DNA of 64,000 nt from Bog-159 sp035499555 (GCA_035499555.1 DATJYO010000076.1:1-64000); one strand, 5' to 3'; shown: positions 25,922 to 35,659, counted from the first letter of the stretch. The notes: generated by a model not told the origin, from the sequence alone. Translations and numbers: made by a program.

Positions 25922-27466
25922 CTACTGTTTCACGCCGAAGGCATAGACATTCGAGTCCCAGGTGGTGACGAACACCTTGCCGCCGGAGATGGAGATGCCG
26001 CTGAAGTGCGTCCAGCCGGGCATGGTGTCGCCGCTCGAATACAACTCCTTGCCGGTGGTCATGTCGAAGGCATAGAGCACGGCGTGACCTGCGTGTTTGG
26101 CGATACGTTCGGCGGAGGTGTAGAGGCCGCCCTCGGTGCCCTTGGACTGCCGGGCGAACTCGCCGTTGGACACGGCAAACACCAGGCCGCCGGCCACGAT
26201 GGGCGGCTCGGGCAGATTCATATCGCGGGAGATCCAGGCCGGCTCGGCGGCCACCTGGCCCTCCTTTTCAGCGATGCGGAACGCCATGATGCTGCCATTC
26301 GGGGCGCCCCCGTTGGTAACGGGGAACTTCACGTCATCGGCGGGCGGACCCAGCGCGGGCACGTAGAGCCAGCGGTTCTTCCGATCGTCCTGGGCGGTGG
26401 CGAAGGCGCCCCAGAAGCCGCGGCCGGCGAAGTCGGCATCCTGGTTGGCCAGCAGCGGACTGCGATAGAGCGGCGTTTTGTGATCGGGACCGCCGATGTG
26501 CTTGGCGTCCAGGAGGTAGATGACGCCTTCCTTGCCGCCGGCGGCGACGATCTCGCGGCTGCCCAGGTGGAAGACAGCCGGCGACATGGATCCCATGTCC
26601 AGATCTTTGCGGGTCAGGTAATTATGATTAGCCGGCGTGAAATAATCGACTAACTTCAGGTCCTTGGCGGAGAGCTGCAATATGGTGTCGGGAAACTGGC
26701 CTTTGGCGGCGTCGTAGGAACCGTCGCCGGTTTCCGCGTAGACCATGCCTTCCTCGCTGACGGCCACGCCGGCGCGTCCCCAGATGCCGGCGCCGCCATT
26801 AGCCGACTGGAAGTGATTCACCGGATGCTCGGGCGTGCCGAGGTCCATGCCGTAGACGCCGGAGCGTCCGCCGTTGCAGCCCTGGGAGAGATTGGTGTAG
26901 AGCACACCGCCGAACAGGTTCAGGCTCCAGTTCTTCGAAAACGGGGGCGCGAACATCCGCGGCGGCATGCGATCCTCGCCGTCGATGGCGTTGAGGGCGT
27001 GCAGCTTGCCATCGCTCGAAATGACGAACACGGTGGCGGCCAGCCCGTCTTTGCGGATCAGGGGAGTGTCGTTGAGGGCGTTGGGGCAGAGCCAGAAGGG
27101 CTCCTGGCGAGGTTTACCCTCGGCCTCGAAGGTTTTCTTCCAGAGGAGCTTCCCGGTATCCGCGTCCAGGGCGAAGAGGTTGTCGGAGGCGCCGCCCACG
27201 ATCACGATCTCGGCCATGCCCTTGTCAGTGGTGACCCACTCGACATTTACCGGGGCGGTGAGCGAGTTCAATTCGCGCGGTTGATTGTCGAGGTGCGTCT
27301 TCCAGATCAGCGTCATGGATTTGGCGGTGCCTGGGTTGATATCGGTCTCCTGCGGACTCCAGGCGGTGCGCTGAGGATCGTGGCCGTAGGACAGCCAGTT
27401 CGCGGCGACGAGATGGGAAGCCAGCAGAGCGCCGGCGGCCAGGGCGAGCGAAGGGATTCTCATCAT
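25922..27466 (-). CDS. Secreted PQQ-type beta-propeller protein (quinoprotein-like)
   Basis: This is an exported protein of 514 residues (signal peptide MMRIPSLALAAGALLASHLVA) with WD-like PQQ repeats: LFALDADTGKLLWKKTF, KLHALNAIDGEDR, LYAFDMTTGKELYSSGD and VFVTTWDSNVYAFG. The fold is that of quinoprotein alcohol dehydrogenases and BamB-like propellers. I cannot see the complete PQQ-dependent dehydrogenase active site (no vicinal Cys-Cys), so a structural or non-catalytic role is also possible. Its ATG overlaps the stop of the upstream small gene by 4 nt, indicating translational coupling. Confidence 0.75.
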   Translation of the reverse strand: MMRIPSLALAAGALLASHLVAANWLSYGHDPQRTAWSPQETDINPGTAKSMTLIWKTHLDNQPRELNSLTAPVNVEWVTTDKGMAEIVIVGGASDNLFALDADTGKLLWKKTFEAEGKPRQEPFWLCPNALNDTPLIRKDGLAATVFVISSDGKLHALNAIDGEDRMPPRMFAPPFSKNWSLNLFGGVLYTNLSQGCNGGRSGVYGMDLGTPEHPVNHFQSANGGAGIWGRAGVAVSEEGMVYAETGDGSYDAAKGQFPDTILQLSAKDLKLVDYFTPANHNYLTRKDLDMGSMSPAVFHLGSREIVAAGGKEGVIYLLDAKHIGGPDHKTPLYRSPLLANQDADFAGRGFWGAFATAQDDRKNRWLYVPALGPPADDVKFPVTNGGAPNGSIMAFRIAEKEGQVAAEPAWISRDMNLPEPPIVAGGLVFAVSNGEFARQSKGTEGGLYTSAERIAKHAGHAVLYAFDMTTGKELYSSGDTMPGWTHFSGISISGGKVFVTTWDSNVYAFGVKQ

Positions 27467-27768
27467 TGGTGGCCCAGCTTCTCCTTTTTATACTCTTCGT
27501 ATTCTTTCTTCAACGCGGGATCCCGCGGCGTGGGATAGATTTCGGTGGACCTGTATTTGCCGGTCTTGATCTTGGACTGCGTCCGTTCGTCGTGGACATG
27601 GGTTTCGTCGGCGCGGCCGACCGCCTGCTTCACCAGAATCGATTCGGGGACCTTGGACCGGCCATCGGCGAAACGGTCGTAGGGGTTGTGCGCGGTGTAT
27701 TTCAGCATCTCTTCATGCGACAGGGTGAAGACCCGCGCGAGGACGAAGAGATTGGCGCAAAACTTCAT
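27463..27768 (-). CDS. Small protein with RraA-like N-terminal segment, possibly truncated
   Basis: This is a protein of 101 residues starting MKFCANLFVLARVFTLSHEE. The stretch LSHEEMLKYTAHNPYDRFAD with the following GRSKVPESIL resembles, from memory, the N-terminal lead segment of acidobacterial RraA-like (HMG aldolase-type) proteins. The catalytic RraA domain is missing; instead a charged tail (ALKKEYEEYKKEKLG) follows. It may be a truncated remnant still coupled to the downstream quinoprotein gene (4-nt overlap) or a genuine small partner. The start at 27768 is preferred over 27804, which adds a non-hydrophobic leader. Function is unknown. Confidence 0.5.
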   Translation of the reverse strand: MKFCANLFVLARVFTLSHEEMLKYTAHNPYDRFADGRSKVPESILVKQAVGRADETHVHDERTQSKIKTGKYRSTEIYPTPRDPALKKEYEEYKKEKLGHQ

Positions 27769-27833
27769 GGGGTGAAATGTAGCACGGCGCGCGGGGCTAT
27801 TCATCGCGCGAGCCGGTTCGGTTATGCTGGGGA

Positions 27834-30257
27834 TTGCCTGAAGGCGCGTATCTTTATTGCGACGTCAGCCTGCCGGTGCCGCTCGACCAGCCGTTCACGT
27901 ACGCGCTGCCGGAAACGCTACGGCACCGGGTGAAGCCGGGCTGCCGCGTGCTGACACCTTTCGGGAGCCGCAAACTCACGGGTGTGGCTCTGCGCTGCCA
28001 CGATGACGCGCCGGAGGTGGCCACGCGCGAGGTGCTGCGGCTGATCGACGCCGAGCCGGTGCTGGATGCCGAGCTGCTGGCGCTAGGCAAGTGGATCGCC
28101 GGCTATTATTGCGCGCCGCTGGGGGAAGTGCTGCGCGGCATGCTGCCGCTGGCATCCGACATCCGGCGCGGCAAGATCTATTCGCTCACCGACGCGGGAC
28201 GCGACGCCGCGCGGCAACTGCTGTTCGACTCGTCGCCGGAAGATCCGGTGGTGCAGGTCCTGCGCGCGCTGGATCAGCGTCCGCTCTCGGCGGCTTACCT
28301 GGAGCGCAAACTGCCGCTGGCGGGGAACGCGCTGCGGGCGCTGGAGCGCAAGCGGTTTGTGATCGCGGAGCAGGTGCAGACGGAGCGGGATCCGCTGCGG
28401 GCCCCGTCGGAGCGGCTGCGGGTCGATCTGGCGGGAGGCAAACCCTCCGGGAAGCTGCCCAAATCCGAGCGCGAGCTGCTGGCCTTTCTGGAACTGCATC
28501 CGGGTTCGCACAACCTGAAGGATCTGGAGGAGACGGTGCGCGGCGCGAGTCCGGCGGCGCGGTCGCTGGCGCGCAAGAAACTGGTGAGCTTACGGACGGA
28601 GCCGGTGGCCCTCCACGCGGGAGCGGTGCGCGCGCCGCACTTGCTCAACCCGTCGCAGGCGGCGGCTTTCCAGGAGATCCGGGCCGCCATAGCGACGCAC
28701 GAGTTCCGCACCTTTCTGTTGCACGGCGTAACGGGGTCGGGTAAGACCGAGGTGTATTTGAACGCCATCGACGCGGCGCTGGCCGAGGGGCGCAGCGCAT
28801 TGCTGCTGGTGCCCGAGATCGCGCTCACGCCGGCGGTGGCCGGACAGTTCTTCAGCCGGTTCGGCGACCGGGTGGCGATCCTGCACAGCGCGTTCAGCGA
28901 CTCGGAGCGTTCGGACCAGTGGCGGCGGATCCGCGCGGGCACGGCGTCGGTGGTGGTGGGCACGCGGTCCGGCGTGTTCGCGCCCATGCGGAAGCTGGGA
29001 CTCATTGTGGTGGACGAAGAGCACGACCAGAGTTACAAGCAGGAGGAGACGCCGCGCTACAACGGGCGCGACGTGGCCATCGTGCGGGCGCAGGCGGCGG
29101 GCGCGTGCGTGGTGCTGGGGTCAGCGACGCCCAGCCTGGAGAGCCGCTACAACGCGGAGCGCGGCAAATACGCGCTGCTGGAACTGCCGGGCCGGATCGA
29201 GGCGCGGCCCATGCCGCAGGTGGAACTGATCGATATGCGGACGGAGTTCCTGGAGACGCGCCAGCAGGCGACCTTTTCGCGACGGCTGCTGGAAACGGTC
29301 CAGCAGCGCCTGGACAACGGCGAACAGACCATCATCCTGCTCAACCGGCGCGGGTTTTCCAGTTTCGTGGCGTGCCGCTCGTGCGGCGAGCGGGTGCAGT
29401 GCGCCAACTGTTCGGTCACGCTGACGTTTCACCGGCGCGACAAACGCCTGTTGTGCCACTACTGCAACTACGCCGAACGCGTGCCGACACATTGCCCGAA
29501 GTGCCAGAGCGAGCACATCTACTTTTTGGGGGTGGGGTCGGAGAAGGTGGAGGACGAGCTGCACCGGGAGTTTCCGGAGGCGCGCATCGCCCGCCTGGAC
29601 CGCGATACGGCGACCGCCAAACGCCAATACGAAAGCATCCTGCAAGGCTTCCGCGAGGGATCGTACGACATCCTGGTGGGCACCCAGATGATCGCCAAGG
29701 GACACGATATTCCGAACGTGACACTGGTGGGAGTGGTGTCGGCGGACGTGGGCCTGGGGCTGCCCGATTTCCGGGCAGCCGAGCGAACGTTTCAACTGCT
29801 GACGCAGGTGGCGGGGCGCGCCGGCCGCGGCAGCCTGCCGGGCATCGTGCTGGTGCAGACGATCAATCCGGATCACTACGCGGTGCGCATGGCGGCGGCG
29901 CAGGATTACCAGTCGTTCTACGAAAAGGAGCTACAGTTCCGGCGCATGATGCACTATCCGCCGTTCAGCGCCATGGCGAACATCCTGGTGCGCAGCGAGG
30001 CGCAGGAGCAGGCGCTGCGGCTGAGCACGGAACTGGGGCATTTTCTGACGCCGCCGCCGGAGAAGATCAAGATCCTGGGGCCGGCGGAAGCGCCGGTAGC
30101 GCGGCTGAAGAACGAATTCAGGTATCAGTTCCTGATCAAGGCGGGCGGCCGGAAGGCTCTGAATGAGCTGTTGCGGCGGGCCCAGACGTTCGCGCGGGAG
30201 AAGAAGTGGAGCGCCACGGCGCTGGTGATCGACGTGGACCCGTTAACGCTTCTGTAA
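27834..30257 (+). CDS. priA: Primosomal protein N' (PriA helicase)
   Basis: This is the superfamily-2 3'-5' DNA helicase that reloads the replisome at stalled forks (807 residues). The 3'-DNA-binding domain is at the N-terminus (VSLPVPLDQPFTYALP). Walker A GVTGSGKTE holds Lys304, the DEEH box is at 394-397 (VVDEEHDQSYKQEE), and the zinc cluster carries eight cysteines (CRSCGERVQCANC and CHYCNYAERVPTHCPKC). Helicase motifs V and VI are in GTQMIAKGHDIPNVTLVG and LLTQVAGRAGRG. The start is TTG 27834; no ATG or GTG would keep the N-terminal domain. It heads a plus-strand run of housekeeping genes. Confidence 0.95.
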   Translation: MPEGAYLYCDVSLPVPLDQPFTYALPETLRHRVKPGCRVLTPFGSRKLTGVALRCHDDAPEVATREVLRLIDAEPVLDAELLALGKWIAGYYCAPLGEVLRGMLPLASDIRRGKIYSLTDAGRDAARQLLFDSSPEDPVVQVLRALDQRPLSAAYLERKLPLAGNALRALERKRFVIAEQVQTERDPLRAPSERLRVDLAGGKPSGKLPKSERELLAFLELHPGSHNLKDLEETVRGASPAARSLARKKLVSLRTEPVALHAGAVRAPHLLNPSQAAAFQEIRAAIATHEFRTFLLHGVTGSGKTEVYLNAIDAALAEGRSALLLVPEIALTPAVAGQFFSRFGDRVAILHSAFSDSERSDQWRRIRAGTASVVVGTRSGVFAPMRKLGLIVVDEEHDQSYKQEETPRYNGRDVAIVRAQAAGACVVLGSATPSLESRYNAERGKYALLELPGRIEARPMPQVELIDMRTEFLETRQQATFSRRLLETVQQRLDNGEQTIILLNRRGFSSFVACRSCGERVQCANCSVTLTFHRRDKRLLCHYCNYAERVPTHCPKCQSEHIYFLGVGSEKVEDELHREFPEARIARLDRDTATAKRQYESILQGFREGSYDILVGTQMIAKGHDIPNVTLVGVVSADVGLGLPDFRAAERTFQLLTQVAGRAGRGSLPGIVLVQTINPDHYAVRMAAAQDYQSFYEKELQFRRMMHYPPFSAMANILVRSEAQEQALRLSTELGHFLTPPPEKIKILGPAEAPVARLKNEFRYQFLIKAGGRKALNELLRRAQTFAREKKWSATALVIDVDPLTLL

Positions 30258-30314
30258 CCGGCGGAAGGGCTGCTGGAAAGCGGTTGCGGCGGTGCAGCAT
30301 GCTATGTTCGAAGT

Positions 30315-31478
30315 GTGTTCCGCCGCGTGATCTGGATCGTGCTCGACAGCGTCGGCATCGGCGAAATGCCGGATGCGGCGGCGTACGGCGACACGGGCAG
30401 CGACACGCTCGGCAACATCGCGCGGCAGCGGCCGCTCCGCCTGCCGCATCTCTGCAAGCTGGGCCTGGGCAATATCAAGTCTATGACCGGTCTGCCGCCG
30501 GCCGCGGAGCCGGACGCAGCCTTCGGACGCTGTGCGCTGGCGTCGCCGGGGAAGGATACGACGACGGGCCATTGGGAGATGGCGGGCATCCATCTGGAAA
30601 AACCGTTTCCGCTGTATCCGCACGGGTTCCCGCGCGAGATCCTGGACGAATTCGAGAGCCGCATCGCGCGGCGCACGCTGGGCAACAAGGCCGCCTCGGG
30701 AACCGAGATTATCAAGGAATTGGGCGCCGAACACATGCGCACGGGATCGCCCATCGTGTATACGTCGGCCGACAGCGTGTTCCAGGTGGCGGCGCACGAG
30801 GAAGTGATTCCACTGTGGGAGCTGTACAAGATCTGCCAGACCGCGCGCGACATTCTGCGCGGACCGCATGAAGTGGGGCGCGTGATCGCCCGGCCGTTCA
30901 CCGGCGCGCCGGGATCGTTCACGCGCACGGCCAATCGCAAGGATTACGCGGTACCGCCGCCGCGGGGCATGCTGCTGGATCTGCTCGACGGCGCGGGCGT
31001 GCCGGTACACAGCGTGGGGAAGATTTTCGACGTGTTTTTAGGCCGGGGCATCCGGGATTACGCGAAGACCAAGAACAATGCCGACGGCATGGCGCACACG
31101 CTGGAAGCCATGGCGAGCGCCGATGCGGGGCTGATCTTCGTCAATCTGGTGGACTTCGACCAGCAGTTCGGGCATCGCAACGACGTGGAAGGCTACGCAT
31201 CGGCGCTGGAGCAGTTCGACCAATGGCTACCGCAGCTTGTCGCCGCCGAGCGCGAAGGCGATCTGGCCATCCTGACGGCGGACCACGGCTGCGATCCCAC
31301 GACGGCGTCCACGGATCATAGCCGCGAGTACGTGCCGCTGCTGGTGAGCGGTCCGCGCGCGCGGCGGGGTGTGAACCTGGGCCTGCGCGCTTCGCTTTCG
31401 GATATCGGCCAAACGGTGGCCGAGAACTTCGGCGTCCGCCTTGCGCGGGGCGCCAGCTTCTTATCGGAGATCGTATGA
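30315..31478 (+). CDS. deoB: Phosphopentomutase
   Basis: DeoB interconverts ribose-1-phosphate (or deoxyribose-1-phosphate) and the 5-phosphate, linking nucleoside salvage to the pentose phosphate pathway. This is a protein of 387 residues of the alkaline-phosphatase superfamily. The metal ligand Asp11 is in IVLDSVGIGE, the phosphorylatable Thr region is KDTTTGHWEMAG near residue 80, and the distal metal site is TADHGCDPTT near residue 318. GTG 30315 gives the exact family N-terminus. Its stop overlaps the tpiA start by 4 nt. Confidence 0.95.
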   Translation: MFRRVIWIVLDSVGIGEMPDAAAYGDTGSDTLGNIARQRPLRLPHLCKLGLGNIKSMTGLPPAAEPDAAFGRCALASPGKDTTTGHWEMAGIHLEKPFPLYPHGFPREILDEFESRIARRTLGNKAASGTEIIKELGAEHMRTGSPIVYTSADSVFQVAAHEEVIPLWELYKICQTARDILRGPHEVGRVIARPFTGAPGSFTRTANRKDYAVPPPRGMLLDLLDGAGVPVHSVGKIFDVFLGRGIRDYAKTKNNADGMAHTLEAMASADAGLIFVNLVDFDQQFGHRNDVEGYASALEQFDQWLPQLVAAEREGDLAILTADHGCDPTTASTDHSREYVPLLVSGPRARRGVNLGLRASLSDIGQTVAENFGVRLARGASFLSEIV

Positions 31479-32224
31479 GAAAACCAGTCATGGCGGGCAA
31501 TTGGAAGATGTACAAGACGCCTGCCGAAACCACCGCTTTTTTTGAAAAGTTCCGTCCTCTGGTCGCGAAGGCGGAGCACTGCGAGGTTGTGATATGCCCG
31601 CCGTACACGGATATCGCGGCGGCTGTGGCCGCCACCCAGGGCACGCGCATCGGCATCGGGGGGCAGGATCTCTACTGGGCCAAAGAGGGCGCGTTCACGG
31701 GCGAGGTGTCCGGGCCGATGCTCAAGTCCGCGGGCTGTTCGCACGTGATCGTCGGGCACAGCGAGCGGCGGCAGTATTTCGACGAGACGCACGAGACGGT
31801 GCTGAAGCGGACCGTGGCGGCGCTGGACGCGGGGCTGACGCCCATCGTTTGCGTGGGTGAACGGCTGGCGGAGCGGGAATCGGGCGAGACCGAAGCCGTC
31901 CTGGAACTGCAGTTCAAGGCCGGCATCAGCCTGCTGAGTCCGGAGCAGTTCGCGCGGATCGTGATCGCGTACGAGCCGGTATGGGCGATCGGCACGGGCA
32001 AAACGGCCACGCCGGAGATCGCCGCGGACGCGCACCGGGTTTTGCGCGGCCAGGTCCGCGGGCATTACGGCGCGGCGGCGGCCGATGCGGTGCGGATCCT
32101 GTATGGCGGCAGCGTGAAACCGGACAACGTGCGCAGCCTGATGGCGCAGCCGGAGATCGACGGCGTGCTGGTGGGCGGCGCCAGCCTGGATCCCAATTCG
32201 TTCGGCAGCATCGTGAATTTCTAG
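31475..32224 (+). CDS. tpiA: Triosephosphate isomerase
   Basis: This cytoplasmic TIM-barrel enzyme of 249 residues interconverts dihydroxyacetone phosphate and glyceraldehyde-3-phosphate in glycolysis. All catalytic residues are present: Lys11 in GNWKMYK, His95 in VGHSERR and Glu167 in AYEPVWAIGTGK (loop 6). The phosphate-binding YGGSVKPDN and GVLVGGASL close the barrel. It overlaps deoB by 4 nt (ATGA), so the two are translationally coupled; both enzymes act in central sugar-phosphate metabolism. Confidence 0.97.
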   Translation: MRKPVMAGNWKMYKTPAETTAFFEKFRPLVAKAEHCEVVICPPYTDIAAAVAATQGTRIGIGGQDLYWAKEGAFTGEVSGPMLKSAGCSHVIVGHSERRQYFDETHETVLKRTVAALDAGLTPIVCVGERLAERESGETEAVLELQFKAGISLLSPEQFARIVIAYEPVWAIGTGKTATPEIAADAHRVLRGQVRGHYGAAAADAVRILYGGSVKPDNVRSLMAQPEIDGVLVGGASLDPNSFGSIVNF

Positions 32225-32296
32225 ATCGCGGGCTGGCGGGCCGCCCCGTCTTGCGCGTGTTTCTTAGAAGCGCATGGAAGTGATAAGATCGCTCCC

Positions 32297-33295
32297 ATGC
32301 ACGACACCAATCCTCCACGACGCGACATTCTGGGCGCGCTCCTGGGCGCGTCCCTATTGCCGGCGGCGCCGGCGAGCGGGCAGACGGCGCATCACGGCGT
32401 GCCGTATCGCACTTTGGGACGCACGGGCGAGCGGGTCTCGGCGATCGGGCTGGGCGGATATCACATCGGTGTGCCCGAGAACGAGTCGGACGGCATCAGG
32501 CTGATCCGCACGGCGGTGGACGAGGGCATCAATTTTCTGGACAACTGCTGGGACTATCACGACGGCAAGAGCGAAGTCTGGATGGGCAAGGCGCTGCGCG
32601 ACGGCTACCGGCAGAAGGTGTTCCTGATGACCAAGTTCGACGGGCGCACGCGGCAGGCTACGGCGAAGCAGATCGACGAATCGCTGCAACGTCTGCAAAC
32701 CGATCACCTGGACCTGATGCAATACCACGAGAACATACGCATGGAAGATCCGGACCGCTTCTTCGCGCCGGACGGCCCGCGGGAGGCGCTGGAGGCGGCG
32801 CGGAAGGCGGGCAAGATCCGCTACATCGGCTTCACCGGCCACAAGGATCCGGCGGTACATCTGCGCATGCTGGAGGTGGCCGCGCAGCACAACTTCCATT
32901 TCGACACCGCGCAGATGCCCCTGAACCTGCTGGACGCGCACTTCCGCAGCTTCGCCAAGCTGGTGGTGCCCAAGCTGGCGGAGCAGGGTATCGGGGTGCT
33001 GGGCATGAAGCCGATGGCGTTCGGGAATCTGCCGCAGAAGGGGCTGGCGACGGGGATCGAGTGCCTGCACTACGCCATGAATCTGCCGACGTCGGTGGTG
33101 ATCACGGGATGCGACACCATGGAGCGCTTGCGGCAGGCGCTGGAGGCGGCGCGCACGTTCCGTCCGCTGGGGGAGGCGCAACTGGCGGCGCTGCTGGCGA
33201 AGACGCGCGCGGCGGCGCTGACCGGAAGGCTGGAGCCTTTCAAGACCACGTCCCAGTTCGACGGCACGGCGCAGAATCCGAGCTGGATGGGGTGA
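32297..33295 (+). CDS. Tat-exported aldo/keto reductase
   Basis: This is an aldo/keto reductase of 332 residues that reduces carbonyls with NAD(P)H. The catalytic tetrad is visible: Asp82 and Tyr87 in FLDNCWDYHDG, Lys113 in MTKFDGR and His144 in MQYHEN. The N-terminus carries a twin-arginine-type signal (PPRRDILGALLGASLLPAAP), so the protein is probably folded with cofactor and exported, a pattern common in Acidobacteriota. It is 72 nt downstream of tpiA and 38 nt upstream of rpsA on the same strand. The substrate is unknown. Confidence 0.85.
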   Translation: MHDTNPPRRDILGALLGASLLPAAPASGQTAHHGVPYRTLGRTGERVSAIGLGGYHIGVPENESDGIRLIRTAVDEGINFLDNCWDYHDGKSEVWMGKALRDGYRQKVFLMTKFDGRTRQATAKQIDESLQRLQTDHLDLMQYHENIRMEDPDRFFAPDGPREALEAARKAGKIRYIGFTGHKDPAVHLRMLEVAAQHNFHFDTAQMPLNLLDAHFRSFAKLVVPKLAEQGIGVLGMKPMAFGNLPQKGLATGIECLHYAMNLPTSVVITGCDTMERLRQALEAARTFRPLGEAQLAALLAKTRAAALTGRLEPFKTTSQFDGTAQNPSWMG

Positions 33296-33333
33296 GCCGG
33301 CGGCAAAATGTGCCACAATAATTACGTAGTCTC

Positions 33334-35043
33334 ATGCCCAACCATTCCACGCTGGAACAGGATGAAACCCCAACCGCGCCAGGACCAGGCGAAAACTTCG
33401 CGGATATCCTTTTCCAATTCGAACAATCCCATTCGCACAAGCCCGAGGCCGGCGGCCAGGGGCTAGAAGGCACGGTCATCGCCGTCACGCCAGAGCGGAT
33501 TTTCCTGGACATCGGCCAGAAGATGGAAGGCGCCATGCCGGCCGAGGATTTCAAGGACCGCGCCGGCAATGTGAACGTGCGGGTGGGCGACCAGTTCCCG
33601 GTATCCATCAAGGGACGCGACGAGGAAGGCTACCTGCTGCTGAGCAAAGTGCGCGTGGAGCGTCCCAAGGACTGGTCGTCGCTCGAAGCGGCGTTCGCGG
33701 CCAAGCGGGCCATCGCGGGCCAGGTCAGCGGCGTGGTGAAGGGCGGCTTCAGCGTGGATGTTGGTGTGCGGGCGTTCATGCCGGCCTCCCGATCGGGCGC
33801 CAAAGACGCAGCGGAGATGGAGAAGCTGGTGGGGCAGGACATCACCTGCCGGATCATCAAGCTGGACGTGGCGGACGAAGATGTAGTAGTGGACCGGCGC
33901 GTTGTGCAGGAGGAGGAAGAAGCGCACGCGCGGCAGAAGCTGCTTTCGGATCTGCAAGAGGGCGCCACGGTTCACGGCACGGTCCGCAGCCTGACGGATT
34001 ACGGCGCGTTCGTGGATATCGGCGGCGTGGACGGACTGCTGCACGTGGGCGACATCTCGTGGGGCCGCATCAACAAGCCCGCCGATGTGCTGAGCGCCGG
34101 GCAGGAATTGGAAGTGCGGATTCTGAAGGTGGATCCGGCCAAGAAGAGGATTGCGCTGGGCCTGAAGCAGCTTCAGCCGCACCCCTGGGAGAAGGCCAGC
34201 GAGAAGTACAAGACCGGCGACCGGGTACAGGGGACGGTGACGCGGGTAACGGATTTCGGCGCGTTCGTGGAACTGGAGCCGGGCATCGAGGGATTGATCC
34301 ACCTCTCGGAGATGTCGTGGTCGAAGAAGGTGCGCAAGCCCAGCGACGTGGTGAAGCCGGGGGACACGGTGGAGGTGATGGTGCTGAACGTGAACCCGGC
34401 GGAGCGGCGCATCTCGCTGGGATTGAAGCAGGCGCTGGGCGATCCGTGGGCGGACGCCAAACAGAAGTATCCGGCGGGCGGGGTGATCGAAGGGCAGGTA
34501 GTGAGCCTGACGAAGTTCGGGGCGTTCGTGCAGATCGCCGAGGGCGTGGAGGGCATGATCCACGTGGGCGACATCACGGCGGAGAAACGCATCAACCATC
34601 CGCAGGATGTGCTGAAGCAGGGGCAGACGGTGCGCGCGCAGATCCTGGAAGTGGACGCGGAGCGGCGCCGCATCCGGCTGGGCATGAAGCAACTGCAGCC
34701 CACCACCATCGACGAGTACATCGCGGAGCACAAGGAAGGCGACCTGGTAACGGGCCGCATCGCGGACATTTCGGGCGGGCGCGCCAAGGTGGAACTGGGG
34801 GAAGGCATCTCGGTGCCCTGCAAGGTCGCCGGGACGGAAGGCGGGGAAGCGGAGCAGCCGGCGCATGCGGCGGCGGACGTGAATTCGCTTTCGTCGATGT
34901 TGTCGGCCCGATGGAAAGGCGGCGGGGCGACGGGTCCGCGGGTGAGCAAGCGGGAACCGGCGCGCGCGGGGCAGATCCGCAGCTTCCGCATCCTGAAGCT
35001 GGACCCGGCGGCGAAGCGGATCGAGATCGAGCTGGCCAGCTAG
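33334..35043 (+). CDS. rpsA: 30S ribosomal protein S1
   Basis: S1 binds mRNA leaders on the 30S subunit and promotes initiation. This protein of 569 residues has six S1/OB motifs at about 45-110, 127-190, 210-280, 295-365, 382-450 and 470-500 plus 540-569. Motifs 3 to 5 are canonical (GTVRSLTDYGAFVDIGGVDG, GTVTRVTDFGAFVELEPGIE, GQVVSLTKFGAFVQIAEGVE). The sixth is interrupted by a low-complexity insertion (about 505-545), making it degenerate. An AAA NTPase follows 28 nt later. Length and layout match the usual S1 of Gram-negative bacteria. Confidence 0.93.
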   Translation: MPNHSTLEQDETPTAPGPGENFADILFQFEQSHSHKPEAGGQGLEGTVIAVTPERIFLDIGQKMEGAMPAEDFKDRAGNVNVRVGDQFPVSIKGRDEEGYLLLSKVRVERPKDWSSLEAAFAAKRAIAGQVSGVVKGGFSVDVGVRAFMPASRSGAKDAAEMEKLVGQDITCRIIKLDVADEDVVVDRRVVQEEEEAHARQKLLSDLQEGATVHGTVRSLTDYGAFVDIGGVDGLLHVGDISWGRINKPADVLSAGQELEVRILKVDPAKKRIALGLKQLQPHPWEKASEKYKTGDRVQGTVTRVTDFGAFVELEPGIEGLIHLSEMSWSKKVRKPSDVVKPGDTVEVMVLNVNPAERRISLGLKQALGDPWADAKQKYPAGGVIEGQVVSLTKFGAFVQIAEGVEGMIHVGDITAEKRINHPQDVLKQGQTVRAQILEVDAERRRIRLGMKQLQPTTIDEYIAEHKEGDLVTGRIADISGGRAKVELGEGISVPCKVAGTEGGEAEQPAHAAADVNSLSSMLSARWKGGGATGPRVSKREPARAGQIRSFRILKLDPAAKRIEIELAS

Positions 35044-35071
35044 CCATCGGTACTTCGGCAAATATCCATAC

Positions 35072-35632
35072 ATGAGAAGGTTCGTCATCACCGGTGCGCC
35101 GGGCGCCGGGAAGACCGCGATTATCCGGCAGTTGGAGCTGGACGGGTTCAGCGTGGTGGAAGAGGCAGCGACGGACGTCATTGCCGCCGCGCAGGCCCAG
35201 GGAGCGGATCAACCGTGGGCGCATCCCTCGTTCATCGACCGCATCGCCGCGCTGCAAAAGGAGCGCCAGGTGCGCGCGTCATTTCAACCGGACGAGGTCC
35301 AGTTCCACGACCGGTGTGCGGTGTGCACGGCGGCGTTGGCGGTCTATCTCGGGTACCCGTTTTCACCTTTTCTCAGCAGCGAGCTGGAGCGCGTGAAGAA
35401 AGAATCGGTCTACCAAAAGCGGGTGTTCTTCATTCGCAATCTGGGGTTCGTCACGCCCACCGAGGCGCGGCGCATCAGCTTTGAGGAAACGGTGCGTTTC
35501 GAGAAGATCCACGAGGAGACGTATCGCAGGTTCGGTTTTGAGTTAGTCGCGGTGGGGCCGGGGAGCGTAGCGGAGCGGGTTGGCGTGATTAAGGCGGCGA
35601 TTGGCTCGATGGCAGGTGGCGGGTCAATTTGA
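35072..35632 (+). CDS. AAA-type (AAA_28-like) P-loop NTPase
   Basis: This is a P-loop NTPase of 186 residues. Walker A is GAPGAGKT at 8-15 directly after the N-terminal beta strand (RRFVITGAPGAGKTAIIRQL). The segment FSVVEEAATDVIAAAQAQG, and HDRCAVCTAALAVYLGYPFS with its Asp at the position of Walker B, match the small AAA_28-type ATPases. It has no membrane segment. It follows rpsA by 28 nt. Its biochemical role is not known; a nucleotide- or sugar-kinase-like activity is possible. Confidence 0.8.
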   Translation: MRRFVITGAPGAGKTAIIRQLELDGFSVVEEAATDVIAAAQAQGADQPWAHPSFIDRIAALQKERQVRASFQPDEVQFHDRCAVCTAALAVYLGYPFSPFLSSELERVKKESVYQKRVFFIRNLGFVTPTEARRISFEETVRFEKIHEETYRRFGFELVAVGPGSVAERVGVIKAAIGSMAGGGSI

Positions 35633-35659
35633 AGCCCGGATGGTTCCCTCCGCGATAGG

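Noticed and set aside
28919..30166. 415-codon plus-strand reading frame inside priA
   Set aside because: It is a shifted-frame shadow of priA, Gly/Arg/Ala-rich, without domain similarity.
33463..35181. 572-codon minus-strand frame across rpsA
   Set aside because: It is antisense to the clear S1 gene, His/Leu/Arg-rich, and shows no family features.
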